Assembly: GCF_028198165.1 (NCBI RefSeq)
Contig: NZ_CP116339.1
Coordinates: 1,805,001-1,869,000, forward strand
Reading direction: 5' to 3'
Origin: Pseudoxanthomonas sp. JBR18
GTDB lineage: Bacteria > Pseudomonadota > Gammaproteobacteria > Xanthomonadales > Xanthomonadaceae
Length of the DNA: 64,000 bases
The translations under genes and the position numbers were made by a program. Shown in pieces: positions 51,602 to 60,371 of the stretch (position 1 is the stretch's first letter; each line of letters starts with the position of its first letter). Below the pieces are notes generated by a model. The model saw nothing but the letters and a program-made list of their open reading frames with translations. It did not search any database and was not told the DNA's origin.

Positions 51602-53314
51602 GTGGACGCCTTCGCTTCTGAATTGATCACCCGCCTGGCCACGACCAGTGTGCAGACCGCACTGCTGGTGGCGTTGGTGTGGGCGCTGTGCCGCGCGCTG
51701 CCACGCCTGCCGGCGTCCACGCAGTGCTGGCTGTGGTGGACGGTGGCCCTGCAGGTCGTGATCGGCCTGGTCGCCGCCCCGCTGGAACTGCCGTGGCTGC
51801 CCGCCGCCGCGCCCGTCGCGGAGGCGCCCACCGCCTTCGTCACCGCCACCGAAGCCGCCGCGCCGCTGGCGCTCGCATCGGGCGCCGCGCCGCTGTGGAC
51901 GCTGCCGACCTGGCAGACGGCGCTGCTGGCGCTGTGGATCGCCGGGATCGCCGTGATGGCCTCGCGCACCCTGCTGGACTGGCGTGCCAGCCGCGCGCTG
52001 GTGCGGTCCTCGCGTGCGTGCGATGACGCCACGCTGGTCGGTGCATTGCGCCTGGCGGCTGAAGCACATGGCCTGCGCGAAGCCCCGCCGCTGCGCCTGT
52101 CCCATCACACCACCTCGCCGCAGCTGGTGGGTGTCGTGCGCCCCGTACTGTTGCTGCCGGCAGGCGAAGCGGCCCGCATCGGCGACGACGACCTGGACAT
52201 GGCCCTCACCCACGAGCTGGTCCACCTGCGTCGTCGCGACCTGTGGTGGGGCCTGCTGCCCGCGTTGGCCCAGCACGTGGCCTGGTTCCATCCGCTGGTG
52301 CATGTCGCACTGCGCGAATACGGCGTGGCCCGCGAGGCCGCCGTCGATGCCGCGGTGGTGGCTGGCAATCGCCATTGCCGCGGCGACTACGGCCGCCTGC
52401 TGGTCCGTCTCGGTGTCGCGCCGAAGCCAGGCGTCGGCCTGGCCAGCGCCTCCCCGTCCTTCATCACCCTCAAACGGAGGCTGCTCATGCTGCAGAACAC
52501 CCGCACCTTCCCGCGCTTGGGCGCGGGCTTGATCCTGGCCGTGGTCGCCGTGGCGGGCGTGACCCCGCTGCGCCTGGTCGCCGCTCCGCAACAGGTCGAT
52601 CCCGCACAAGCGGCCGCATCCGCACCGGATGCACCGCCCCCACCGCCTGCCGCGTTGCCGGCAAAGCCCACCCTTCCGCCACCGCCGGCCAACAAGAGCA
52701 AGCGCGTCCCACCGCCGCCTCCGGCGCCGCCGGCACCTCCGGTGCCGCCGGCCGCGCCCGCACCACCGGCCACCTCCATCACCGGCCTGCATATCCCGGA
52801 CAAGGGCAGCAATACGGTGTGGTTCGAGCGCGATGGCGCGCAGTACGTCATCAAGGACGCCGCCACGGTTGAACGCCTGCGCACGCTGCACGAACCCAGC
52901 AAGCGCCTGGGCGCACAACAGGGCGAGCTCGGCCGCCAGCAAGGCGCACTGGGACGTGAGCAGGGGGAGCTGAGCCGGCAGATGGTGGCCATGGGCCGCG
53001 AGATCGCACGCAAGGCGACCGAGGAAGCGCGCATTGCGATGCAGGCCAGCCACGGCGCCGCGCAGGACGAAGCGATCGCACGCCAAGCGGCGGACGCCGC
53101 GCGCGCCGCAACAGAGCGGGCGACCGAGGCCATGCAGCGCAGCGGCTTGACGGCAAAGATCGAGGCCTTGGCGCGGGAGCAGGCCGAACTGGGCGTGCAA
53201 CAGGCCGAGCTGGGCAGGCAACAGGCCGAGCTCAGCGAGCAGGCGGCCAAGGATGCCGAGGCCGTCCTCGAGCGCGCCATGCGCAGCGGCCTGGCCCAGC
53301 GCATCGACGGCTGA
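51602..53314 (+). CDS. M56 (BlaR1-like) membrane metallopeptidase with Pro-rich and repeat tail
   Basis: 570 residues from a GTG at 51602, preceded by AAGGAGG. The N-terminal part has membrane helices and the M56 zinc site HELVH (204-208), followed by HVAWFHPLVH and a Glu/Asp helix (REAAVDAAVV). A further helix (GAGLILAVVAVAGVTPL) precedes a Pro-rich run (about residues 335-390). The last 150 or so residues are Gln/Glu/Leu-rich repeats such as LGAQQGELGRQQGALGREQG and LGVQQAELGRQQAELSEQ, which predict a coiled coil. There is no penicillin-binding sensor domain. It probably cleaves the upstream repressor on a signal sensed by the tail. Confidence 0.88.
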   Translation: MDAFASELITRLATTSVQTALLVALVWALCRALPRLPASTQCWLWWTVALQVVIGLVAAPLELPWLPAAAPVAEAPTAFVTATEAAAPLALASGAAPLWTLPTWQTALLALWIAGIAVMASRTLLDWRASRALVRSSRACDDATLVGALRLAAEAHGLREAPPLRLSHHTTSPQLVGVVRPVLLLPAGEAARIGDDDLDMALTHELVHLRRRDLWWGLLPALAQHVAWFHPLVHVALREYGVAREAAVDAAVVAGNRHCRGDYGRLLVRLGVAPKPGVGLASASPSFITLKRRLLMLQNTRTFPRLGAGLILAVVAVAGVTPLRLVAAPQQVDPAQAAASAPDAPPPPPAALPAKPTLPPPPANKSKRVPPPPPAPPAPPVPPAAPAPPATSITGLHIPDKGSNTVWFERDGAQYVIKDAATVERLRTLHEPSKRLGAQQGELGRQQGALGREQGELSRQMVAMGREIARKATEEARIAMQASHGAAQDEAIARQAADAARAATERATEAMQRSGLTAKIEALAREQAELGVQQAELGRQQAELSEQAAKDAEAVLERAMRSGLAQRIDG

Positions 53315-53550
53315 TCTGCAGACCTCGATCGCTTTCTTTCCCCGCGCGCTTGGCGACGTGACGCGGGGATCCGGTCGCTCCGGAATCGGAGCGGACCCTT
53401 TCTCGCGCGACCGTCCGCGCCCTTTGCGATGGATGACGCAGATCGGGCAGTGCCGTGCCTTGGCGCGTTGATCCCAGTCGCGAATTCGGGTTAGATCGGG
53501 GCAGGCCTGCTGGGAGCCGGCCGATCTTCCCCTCGCCAAGGACGCTGCCC
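53315..53550 (+). other. Spacer before the lipoprotein-lipase pair
   Basis: 236 bases without a supported gene. It must hold the promoter of the following pair; no clear hexamer pair was found. GC-rich to moderate composition. Confidence 0.45.
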
Positions 53551-54198
53551 ATGAAATCCGCATCGGTCATCGCGCCCGGCCTCATCCTGGCGCTCGCCGC
53601 CACCGCCTGTGGATCCACGCCCATGCACAGCCAAGTCCCGCGCACTCATGTGGACGTCAAGGACAACCAGCCGCCAAGGCCGGTCATCCAACGCAACCCC
53701 CATCCCACCGCCTATGAGGTGACCGTCGCCATCAAGGACGCGCCGGGGCCGTTCGAGGTGGTCAAGGCCGCGATGCAGTACGAGGTGTTGGAGCCGAGCT
53801 GCCGTCCTGACCTGGGCGGCATGGCCGGCACCCGCGCCAGCCTGCTCGAGTGGATCCCCGTCGAGTTGCACAAGCAGGCCGACGACACCTATCGCGGCAC
53901 GATCTACGACGGCTTGTTGAAGGATGAGGACTACTACGGCCTCGGCGTCTGCCACTGGTCGCTGGTGACGGTGCAGTTCAAGCTTCTTAAGAGCCTTCAA
54001 GAGAGCGACCCAAGTTTTTCGTACCACCTTTGGCACGAAGATCTTCAGCACGCTACGCAGGTGCCCGCCTATTTCCCCCGGAGCGCCTACAACGACACGA
54101 GTTCCGAAGGCATCGCGTTCCCTGGTGTCGACTCGCCTGAGAAATTCAAGCCTGAAGCGCGCGACAAACTCTTTGTGATGAGTATTTCCATCAATTAG
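53551..54198 (+). CDS. Lipoprotein, candidate immunity protein (X-Tfi) for the downstream lipase
   Basis: 215 residues from the ATG at 53551. The signal peptide ends with a lipobox and Cys20 (ATACGS), so the protein is lipid-anchored in the periplasm. The mature part has no known catalytic motif: NPHPTAYEVTVAIKDAPGPF, then paired Cys in EPSCRPDLGG and LGVCHW, and a Tyr/Phe/Asp-rich C-terminus (HATQVPAYFPRSAYND). It ends 8 bases before the lipase start, so the two are cotranscribed. Periplasmic lipoproteins encoded next to envelope-attacking type IV effectors are usually their immunity proteins. Base composition falls near its 3' end. Function is inferred from position. Confidence 0.7.
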   Translation: MKSASVIAPGLILALAATACGSTPMHSQVPRTHVDVKDNQPPRPVIQRNPHPTAYEVTVAIKDAPGPFEVVKAAMQYEVLEPSCRPDLGGMAGTRASLLEWIPVELHKQADDTYRGTIYDGLLKDEDYYGLGVCHWSLVTVQFKLLKSLQESDPSFSYHLWHEDLQHATQVPAYFPRSAYNDTSSEGIAFPGVDSPEKFKPEARDKLFVMSISIN

Positions 54199-54206
54199 GA
54201 AGCATC

Positions 54207-55526
54207 ATGACGGTCTCGACGGAAGCGAGAGCTGTACTGGCAGCGGATGCCTACGAATTCCACCCGCGCGATAAGTGGGAGGAAGGCGTTGATGCCGATG
54301 GTGTCAAGTACGTAATTGTCAACCAGGTGTCGCGCCCGAGCGGATACCAGGGAACGCTCTATAAAAATATCGACACGGGCGAGCTTGTCGTCGCGCATCG
54401 TGGGACGGAATTTGACCGACAATTGGTCAAGGATGGTGTGTTGGCGGACGGCGGCATGGTGTTGGCGGGCGTCAACAGCCAGGCAGAAGACGCAAAAGCT
54501 TTCACCGAATCGGCGATGCGTGAATATGAGCGCCTGGGCCGTCACGGCTACGAGACGTCTCCTCCCATCGTAGTTGGCCACTCCCTCGGCGGAACGCTCG
54601 CCCAGATCACTGCGTACGAGTACGGACTCAAGGGCGAAACCTTCGACGCATATGGCGCAGCTGGGCTAACCCTGCACATCCCGGAAGGCGGGCAAGACGT
54701 CATCAACCACGTGCGTGCGACCGATTTCGTGAGCGCGGCCAGCGCGCACTATGGCGATGTCAGAACCTACGCGACCGAGCAGGACATCGCCGCGCTCAAG
54801 GAGCATGGCTATGCAAATGATCATCGCGTGCTGACCGATCTGCGCAATCCCTTCGGGGTGGCGTTCGGCGTCGGAATCGCCGCGCACTACAGCGGCAACT
54901 TTTTGCCCCACAATCCCGAAGGCGGCGGTTCGATCATCAACGCCGACGACGCGGCGCGCTACGCCGAGTATCAGCCGATGGTGGACAAGTACCGCAACGA
55001 CATCCATCTGGTGCATCAGGGCCTGGCGCTGCCTCGCAACGTCGTACATGGCATCGGTGATGTGTTCGGGCACGGCCGGGAGGCGTCGCAGCCGGTCGGC
55101 GGCGTGGTGCAGCCTGCTGTCGTGCCGGCGCCAGCGCACGCGGCGCTGCGCCTGGACCCGATGTTCCAGCAGATCCAGGGCCACGTGGCACAGCTGGATG
55201 CAAGCCTGGGGCGCATCCCGGATGCGGCCAGCGAGCGCATGAGCGCCAGCCTCTACGCCAGGGCCGTCGAGTCCGGCATGACCCGGGTCGATGGCATCCA
55301 CCTCAGCGTCGAGGGCACCCAAACGCGTGCCGGCGAGCGCGTGTTCGCCGTGCAGGGCGCGCCAACCGACCCCGCGCACCTGCGGACCTCCGTGTCCACG
55401 GAGGAAGCGGTCCAGGCACCGGTCGAACAGTCCTTCACCCAGGCCGCGCAGCAGCGGGCCATGCAGCAAGGCCTTGCGCAAACGCCGCAGGTGCAGGCCG
55501 AGTCCATGGGCGCGCTCTCGCGCTGA
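54207..55526 (+). CDS. Lipase with C-terminal XVIPCD, candidate antibacterial T4SS effector (X-Tfe)
   Basis: 439 residues, ribosome site AGGAAG. The N-terminal half is a class-3-type lipase: ELVVAHRGTEFDRQ, then the nucleophile elbow VVGHSLGGT (Ser126), with Asp173 (ATDFVSAAS) and His227 or His235 completing a likely triad. There is no signal peptide, which fits secretion by a contact-dependent machine. A hinge rich in Pro/Val/Ala (about 290-310) leads to the last 125 residues, which read as a XVIPCD: FQQIQGHVAQLDASLGRIPD, SERMSASLYARAVESGMTRV, GERVFAVQGAPTDPAHLR and QAPVEQS followed by a Gln-rich end. XVIPCDs bind VirD4 and direct toxins into rival bacteria. Expected activity is phospholipid cleavage in the target periplasm. 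Confidence 0.85.
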   Translation: MTVSTEARAVLAADAYEFHPRDKWEEGVDADGVKYVIVNQVSRPSGYQGTLYKNIDTGELVVAHRGTEFDRQLVKDGVLADGGMVLAGVNSQAEDAKAFTESAMREYERLGRHGYETSPPIVVGHSLGGTLAQITAYEYGLKGETFDAYGAAGLTLHIPEGGQDVINHVRATDFVSAASAHYGDVRTYATEQDIAALKEHGYANDHRVLTDLRNPFGVAFGVGIAAHYSGNFLPHNPEGGGSIINADDAARYAEYQPMVDKYRNDIHLVHQGLALPRNVVHGIGDVFGHGREASQPVGGVVQPAVVPAPAHAALRLDPMFQQIQGHVAQLDASLGRIPDAASERMSASLYARAVESGMTRVDGIHLSVEGTQTRAGERVFAVQGAPTDPAHLRTSVSTEEAVQAPVEQSFTQAAQQRAMQQGLAQTPQVQAESMGALSR

Positions 55527-55629
55527 GGAGCATCAGGCGGGCCAACGCCGTTCACGAGGCGGCCGCGTGCCGTCCAAGCCTCTGGTGTGATCCTGACGAT
55601 CACTGAGGCAACCCGCCACGCGGTCTTGG

Positions 55630-56817
55630 CTACGGTGCTTCCTCGAACACCAGAACCTCGCGGTCGTCTTCCTCGGCCTGCACCAGGCGCTGGAGGAGCT
55701 GGGCGAGCGTGACCACGTCCTGGTGGTTGTGCTCGGCCACGCGGCGCAGGTTGCGGGCACTGCCGCCGCGCAGGTAGGACAGCCACGCGGCAGGCGCTTC
55801 GGAACCGGGCAGGTCGTCCTCGCGCACGATGCGCAGCAGCTGGCGTTCGATGGTGGACAGCTTGCAGTTCTCCCAGGTGCCGCGGTACCGGCGGCGCGTG
55901 GGGTGCAGCAGGTCCACGTGGTCCAGCGCCGACAGCGGCTCGATCTGGCGCGCCAGCCGATAGCGGGCCTTGAGCAGCGGCGCGTCGTAGCTGCGGCCGT
56001 TATAGCTGCACAGCACGGTGCTCGGTGAAAGCCACTCGGCGAAGGTGCGCAGCATCGGGCCTTCGGCCGCCATCGTGGACATCATCAGCTGGCGGATGCG
56101 CAGCCCTTCGGTGCCGTCGGCCTGCACGTGCCAGTCGGCTGCGCCGATCATGAAGGCCCGCGTGCCGGTGCCCCCGGCCAGTCCGGTGGTCTCGGTATCG
56201 AAGAACAGCAGGTCACGCGGCGGCACCGCTTCCTCGTGGCGCCGCGCGAAGGCCAGCGACAGCGCGGCGCGCGGGATGGCCTGCGGCAGGAAGGCCTCGA
56301 TCAGGTGCAGCCCGGGCGAGCGTTCGCGGCCGGGCAGCTGGCGATCCCGAGAGGCGGGCTTGCGTGCCGGTACAGACGCGGCGGGCCTGCGTTCGCGCGT
56401 GGCGATCAGCTTGCGCAGCGCGTCCACGTTGCGCGGTTGCAGGCTGCCACGTGGCGCTTCGTTGGCGGCGGGGCCAGCGGGTGCATCCATCCAGTCCAGC
56501 ACCGAACGCGCGCGCTGCGGCTTGGCCTCTTCCGCGCTGCGGTCGCGCGGTTTCCGCCCATGCGTGGCCGCGGCGTCCGGCAGACATGCATCGCCGTCCG
56601 ACAGCTGGTGGGAGGGCTGTTGGTTCGTTCGCTTGGAGGATGCTTCCTGCGTGCGCCGCGGTGGTTGCACCGCCTGGGCGTTGGCAACCCCGGCAGACAC
56701 CGGCGCGGCCGATGCGGCAGGTGCCTGAGTCGAAGACTGCGCCACCGGAGCCTCACGCACGGTTCTGTCGCCCGCCTGTTTGCGCAGCGCACGCAGGCGA
56801 TCCGCGTTGATGCTCAT
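55630..56817 (-). CDS. MrfB/YprB-like DEDDh exonuclease
   Basis: 395 residues from the ATG at 56817. The first roughly 200 residues are Pro/Ala/Arg-rich and probably unstructured. The C-terminal part is a RNase H-like 3'-5' exonuclease: FFDTETTGLAGGTGTRAF has the first Asp and Glu, LCSYNGRSYDAPLLKARY the second acidic site, and EHNHQDVVTLAQLLQRL the terminal His-Asp pair. The relative YprB/MrfB acts with the helicase MrfA in mitomycin C repair in Bacillus. The helicase gene is directly upstream on the same strand, so a joint repair role is likely. Confidence 0.86.
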   Translation of the reverse strand: MSINADRLRALRKQAGDRTVREAPVAQSSTQAPAASAAPVSAGVANAQAVQPPRRTQEASSKRTNQQPSHQLSDGDACLPDAAATHGRKPRDRSAEEAKPQRARSVLDWMDAPAGPAANEAPRGSLQPRNVDALRKLIATRERRPAASVPARKPASRDRQLPGRERSPGLHLIEAFLPQAIPRAALSLAFARRHEEAVPPRDLLFFDTETTGLAGGTGTRAFMIGAADWHVQADGTEGLRIRQLMMSTMAAEGPMLRTFAEWLSPSTVLCSYNGRSYDAPLLKARYRLARQIEPLSALDHVDLLHPTRRRYRGTWENCKLSTIERQLLRIVREDDLPGSEAPAAWLSYLRGGSARNLRRVAEHNHQDVVTLAQLLQRLVQAEEDDREVLVFEEAP

Positions 56818-56836
56818 GCGCGTTGCCCCGCTTGCC

Positions 56837-56902
56837 GTGGGAGCGGCCATGGCCGCGATGGCTTGGTCGGGAACGCCCGATCGCCGCCATGGCGGCTCCC
56901 AC
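56837..56902. repeat. REP-like palindromic element, copy 2 (mrfA-mrfB spacer)
   Basis: 66 bp. It starts GTGGGAGCGGCCATGGCCGC and ends CCGCCATGGCGGCTCCCAC, so the arms pair with a few mismatches. Each arm is itself a near-palindrome around CCATGG. It is related to the element at 21625-21691. Confidence 0.8.
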
Positions 56903-56932
56903 GAGGGTTGCAGACAACATTGCGTGCCGGAA

Positions 56933-59473
56933 TCACGGTAGCGTCTCCAGCGCCGCGCGATCGTCTTCCAGCGCTTGCAGCGCCGGATCGAGCGGCGCGA
57001 ACACGGCCTGGTCGTCGAAGGCCTCGCCACGCTGCACGTCGGCGTCCAGGTCCGACAGCAGTGCCAGCACCTTCAGCGCCAGCGTCTTGGGCGAGGCGCC
57101 CTTGCCGTCCTCGTGTGCGGCCAGTACCGGGCCGACGCAGGCTGGGCAACCGGCCTTGCAGTCGCAGCGCTGCACCAGCTCGCCTGCGCGCTGCACCAGT
57201 TCGCCCTGCCGCAGCCACAGCGGCTCGCTCAGGCCCACGCCACCGGGGAAGTTGTCATAGAGATACACGGTGGGCACGAAGGCCTGCTCCAGCTCCACCG
57301 TGCCTTCCTGCCCGTCCACGCCGCGCAGCTGTCCGCGGCCGGTCTGGTCGGCCATCGCGAACCACGCGCCATCGCCGTTGCCCACGGCCTTTTGCAGGTC
57401 GCGCGCATCGGCCATCACCGCCACCGTGGCGACCACGTGCAGCGCATACGAAGCCCCCAAAAACCCATCCAGCGCATCCTGCTTGCTGGCGAACGCCTTG
57501 CCCAGCGTCGCCTGCGGCAGCTGCCACCAGAGCGCGGTGGTGTGCAATTCCTGGTCGGGCAGGTTGACCGGGCCGTAGCCAATGTTCTCGTGGGTGTAGT
57601 AACGGATCTTCTTGTAGCCGCTCACACGTCGCACCACGTGCACCTCGCCGTGATGCGCATCGCCGCGTCCGGCCGGCCCGCCGTCGAAGCGCTCCAGCAC
57701 TTTCAGCTTGGTGTAGTCGATGCTGTCGGTGTAGTAGTCCACGTGCGTGCGGGTGACGTAGGCCTTGCGCCCGTCCCAGTCCAGCCGCTCCACCTGGTAG
57801 GGCGTGGACTGCACCATGTGGATGGCGCCTTCGTACAGGGTCAGCGCCGCGGCCGAATAATCCACCTCGGCGATGATGGTCTGCTTGCCGTCGGTCTTGT
57901 CGACCACCACGAAGTTGCCGTCGGCCACCGAGCGCAGGCTGACCGCGTTGGCCGGATAGCTGTCGGCGATCCACTCCCAGCGATCGCCTTCCTGGTGCAC
58001 CACCTCGCTTTCGGCCAGGGCTTCCAGGTACACCAACGGATCGACCGGACCGAATGGCTCGCCCGCGTTGAACGGCAGCTCGAACGCCGCACAGCGGATG
58101 TGGTCGAACAGGATCAGCGGCTGGTCCGGCGCGGTGCGCGCATGCTCGGGCGGTGCATCGGCGAAGAAGTCCGGATGTCGCACCACGTACTGGTCCAGCG
58201 GCTGGCTACTGGCCACCAGTACGCCCAGCGATGGCTGCTGGCGCCGGCCCGCCCGGCCGAAGCGCTGCCAGGTCGCGGCCACGCTGCCCGGATACCCATT
58301 GAGGATCACCACATCCAGGCTGCCGATATCCACGCCCAGCTCCAGCGCCGAGGTGCTGACGATGCCGTCGATGGTGCCCGCGCGCATGGCGCGCTCGGCC
58401 TCGCGGCGCTCGGTCGGCAGGTAGCCGCCGCGATAGGCGCGGATGCGTGGGGCTTTGCGCGGGTCGTGGTCGAAGATGTCCTTCAGATACTTGGTCAGCA
58501 CTTCCACCATCAGCCGGCTCTGCGCGAACACCAGCGTCTTCAGGCCCGACTTGATCGCAATGCGCGCGATGCGGTTGGCCTGCGAGCGCGCCGAGGCGCG
58601 CAGGCCCAGGTCGGCATTGACCACCGGCGGGTTCCACAGCAGGACGTGCTTGTCGCCAGTGGGCGCGCCCGACTCGGTGATCGCGTGCACGCGGTCCTCG
58701 ATCAGCGCCTCGGCATGCGCCTGGGGATTGCCGATGGTGGCCGAGCACAGGATGAACTGGGGATTGGCGCCGTAGAACGCGCAGATGCGCTTGAGCCGGC
58801 GCAGCACGTTGGTGACATGGCTGCCGAACACACCGCGATAGGTGTGGATCTCGTCGATCACCACGTAGCGCAGGTTCTCGAAGAACTGCGCCCACTTGGT
58901 GTGATGCGGCAGGATCGCCTGGTGCAGCATGTCCGGGTTGCTCACCACGATGTCGCCATGCAGGCGGATCGCCTGGCGCGCATCGCCAGGGGTGTCGCCG
59001 TCGAAGGTGAAGGCCTTGACCCCCAGCTCGCCGGCGCGGTTGAGTTCCAGCAGCTCGGCCACCTGGTCCTGGGCTAGCGCCTTGGTCGGGAACAGATACA
59101 ACGCCTTGGCCTTGGCCGTCATCGCCGCGCTTACGACCGGGAGCGTGTAGCACAGCGACTTGCCGCTGGCGGTGGGCGTGACGATGGCCACATGCGCGCC
59201 ACGCTGGCTGGCCGACCACGCCTCGGCCTGGTGCGCGTAGAGCTGCTCGATGCCGCGTGCGCGCAGGGCTTGCGCCAACGCAGGCGGCACGTCCTCGGGG
59301 ATCGGCGCATAGCGGCCCTCGCGCCCGGGCAGGGTGAAGCTGCCGGTGATGCGGTCGGCATAGCGGCGTTCCAGTCGCGCGGTGAGCAGCGCGCCGTCCT
59401 TCGATGGCTGCCCGTCGGTGGTGGCCAGGGCGCGCTCGGCGTCCTCGGTGCGGCGGGCCAGTGCGTGGGCCAT
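56933..59473 (-). CDS. MrfA/YprA-like DEAD/DEAH helicase with DUF1998 cluster
   Basis: 846-residue superfamily 2 helicase. Motif I is VTPTASGKS (98-106), motif II DEIH (207-210), motif III CSATIGNP, and motif VI QRFGRAGRR. The C-terminal DUF1998 region carries four cysteines, Cys770, 772, 776 and 779 in CDCKAGCPAC, expected to bind zinc. YprA/MrfA helicases translocate on DNA and with the exonuclease MrfB repair mitomycin C damage independently of UvrABC. The exonuclease gene lies 115 bases downstream, across a REP element. Confidence 0.92.
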   Translation of the reverse strand: MAHALARRTEDAERALATTDGQPSKDGALLTARLERRYADRITGSFTLPGREGRYAPIPEDVPPALAQALRARGIEQLYAHQAEAWSASQRGAHVAIVTPTASGKSLCYTLPVVSAAMTAKAKALYLFPTKALAQDQVAELLELNRAGELGVKAFTFDGDTPGDARQAIRLHGDIVVSNPDMLHQAILPHHTKWAQFFENLRYVVIDEIHTYRGVFGSHVTNVLRRLKRICAFYGANPQFILCSATIGNPQAHAEALIEDRVHAITESGAPTGDKHVLLWNPPVVNADLGLRASARSQANRIARIAIKSGLKTLVFAQSRLMVEVLTKYLKDIFDHDPRKAPRIRAYRGGYLPTERREAERAMRAGTIDGIVSTSALELGVDIGSLDVVILNGYPGSVAATWQRFGRAGRRQQPSLGVLVASSQPLDQYVVRHPDFFADAPPEHARTAPDQPLILFDHIRCAAFELPFNAGEPFGPVDPLVYLEALAESEVVHQEGDRWEWIADSYPANAVSLRSVADGNFVVVDKTDGKQTIIAEVDYSAAALTLYEGAIHMVQSTPYQVERLDWDGRKAYVTRTHVDYYTDSIDYTKLKVLERFDGGPAGRGDAHHGEVHVVRRVSGYKKIRYYTHENIGYGPVNLPDQELHTTALWWQLPQATLGKAFASKQDALDGFLGASYALHVVATVAVMADARDLQKAVGNGDGAWFAMADQTGRGQLRGVDGQEGTVELEQAFVPTVYLYDNFPGGVGLSEPLWLRQGELVQRAGELVQRCDCKAGCPACVGPVLAAHEDGKGASPKTLALKVLALLSDLDADVQRGEAFDDQAVFAPLDPALQALEDDRAALETLP

Positions 59474-59603
59474 GGCGGATCATCCCCAAAGACGCGTAGG
59501 GAAGCCCATGGTCGTCTCAGCGCGTGAGACGCCTTGCCGGCCAAGCACTTAGACGCCGGTGGGACCTTCAGGCCACCGATGCATTCGCTTGCTCGATACC
59601 GAA

Positions 59604-59627
59604 CACGGGCACCCGAAGGTGCCCGTG
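59604..59627 (-). terminator. Hairpin after the outer-membrane barrel gene
   Basis: A perfect 10-bp stem CACGGGCACC / GGTGCCCGTG closes a TTCG tetraloop (minus strand). It starts 34 bases after the stop codon. The 3' flank is not a clear T run, so efficiency is uncertain. Confidence 0.6.
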
Positions 59628-59660
59628 CGGTGCTTTCAATGCGGCCTTGCAGGCGTTGGA

Positions 59661-60371
59661 TCAGAACGCGTATTCAGCCGAGATGCCCAGCAGCGCGGTG
59701 GAGCGCTTGGGGCCATCGAACTTGTCGCCGGTGACCGGGTCGCGCAGTTCGCCGGACTTGGCGCGGAAGTAGTCGTAGTGCAGGCCCACGCTGAAGTTCT
59801 TGGTGGCATTCCAGCCGGTGCCCACGCCGGCATACCAGCTGTTGCGCCCATCGTTGCCGCCGCTCTTCAAGCCCAGCTCCTGGCCTGCGGAGTTGTAGTA
59901 GTTGGCGTTGTTGTCCGAGGCGCGGAAGTAGCCACCGCGGGCGCCCAGGTACCAGGACGGGGTCAGGTTGAAGCGGGCATTGCCGCCCAGGGTCCAGCCG
60001 CGCAGCGCGTTCTCGCTGTCGTGCTCATCGACCGGGTCGTCGTTGAAGGCATTGCTGACCTTGATGTTGCCCAGGTCGGTGTATCCGCCTTCCACGCCCA
60101 GGCCCCACTGCGGGCCCAGCTTCCAGCGATAGCCACCGCCGAGCTGGTAGCCGGTACGGCGTCCGTCACGGCTGTGGAAGGTGTTGAAGTCGCCGCTACC
60201 AAAACGATCGGCCGTGCCGCCGTCAGTACGGCCCACACCGCCGGACACGAACCAGTTGCCCTGGCCAGTGGCCAGGTCCGGGCGATAGGTATCGCCACCG
60301 GCGCTCTGGGCAAAGGCGGCAGGCGCGGAAAGGGCAGCCACGATGGCTGCAGAGATCATGATTTTTTTCAC
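59661..60371 (-). CDS. Outer-membrane beta-barrel protein (OmpA/OmpW-like N-terminal barrel type)
   Basis: 236 residues with a signal peptide ending AFA-QS. The mature chain is an eight-strand-like barrel with alternating aromatic strands: NWFVSGGVGRTDGG, RTGYQLGGGYRWKLG, WGLGVEGGYTDLG, WYLGARGGYFRAS and WYAGVGTGWNATKNFSVGL, ending in the outer-membrane signature ISAEYAF. It fits the 'outer membrane beta-barrel protein' family related to OmpA/OmpX-like barrels; there is no OmpA peptidoglycan domain. The role is likely surface or envelope-stress related, not determined. Confidence 0.85.
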   Translation of the reverse strand: MKKIMISAAIVAALSAPAAFAQSAGGDTYRPDLATGQGNWFVSGGVGRTDGGTADRFGSGDFNTFHSRDGRRTGYQLGGGYRWKLGPQWGLGVEGGYTDLGNIKVSNAFNDDPVDEHDSENALRGWTLGGNARFNLTPSWYLGARGGYFRASDNNANYYNSAGQELGLKSGGNDGRNSWYAGVGTGWNATKNFSVGLHYDYFRAKSGELRDPVTGDKFDGPKRSTALLGISAEYAF

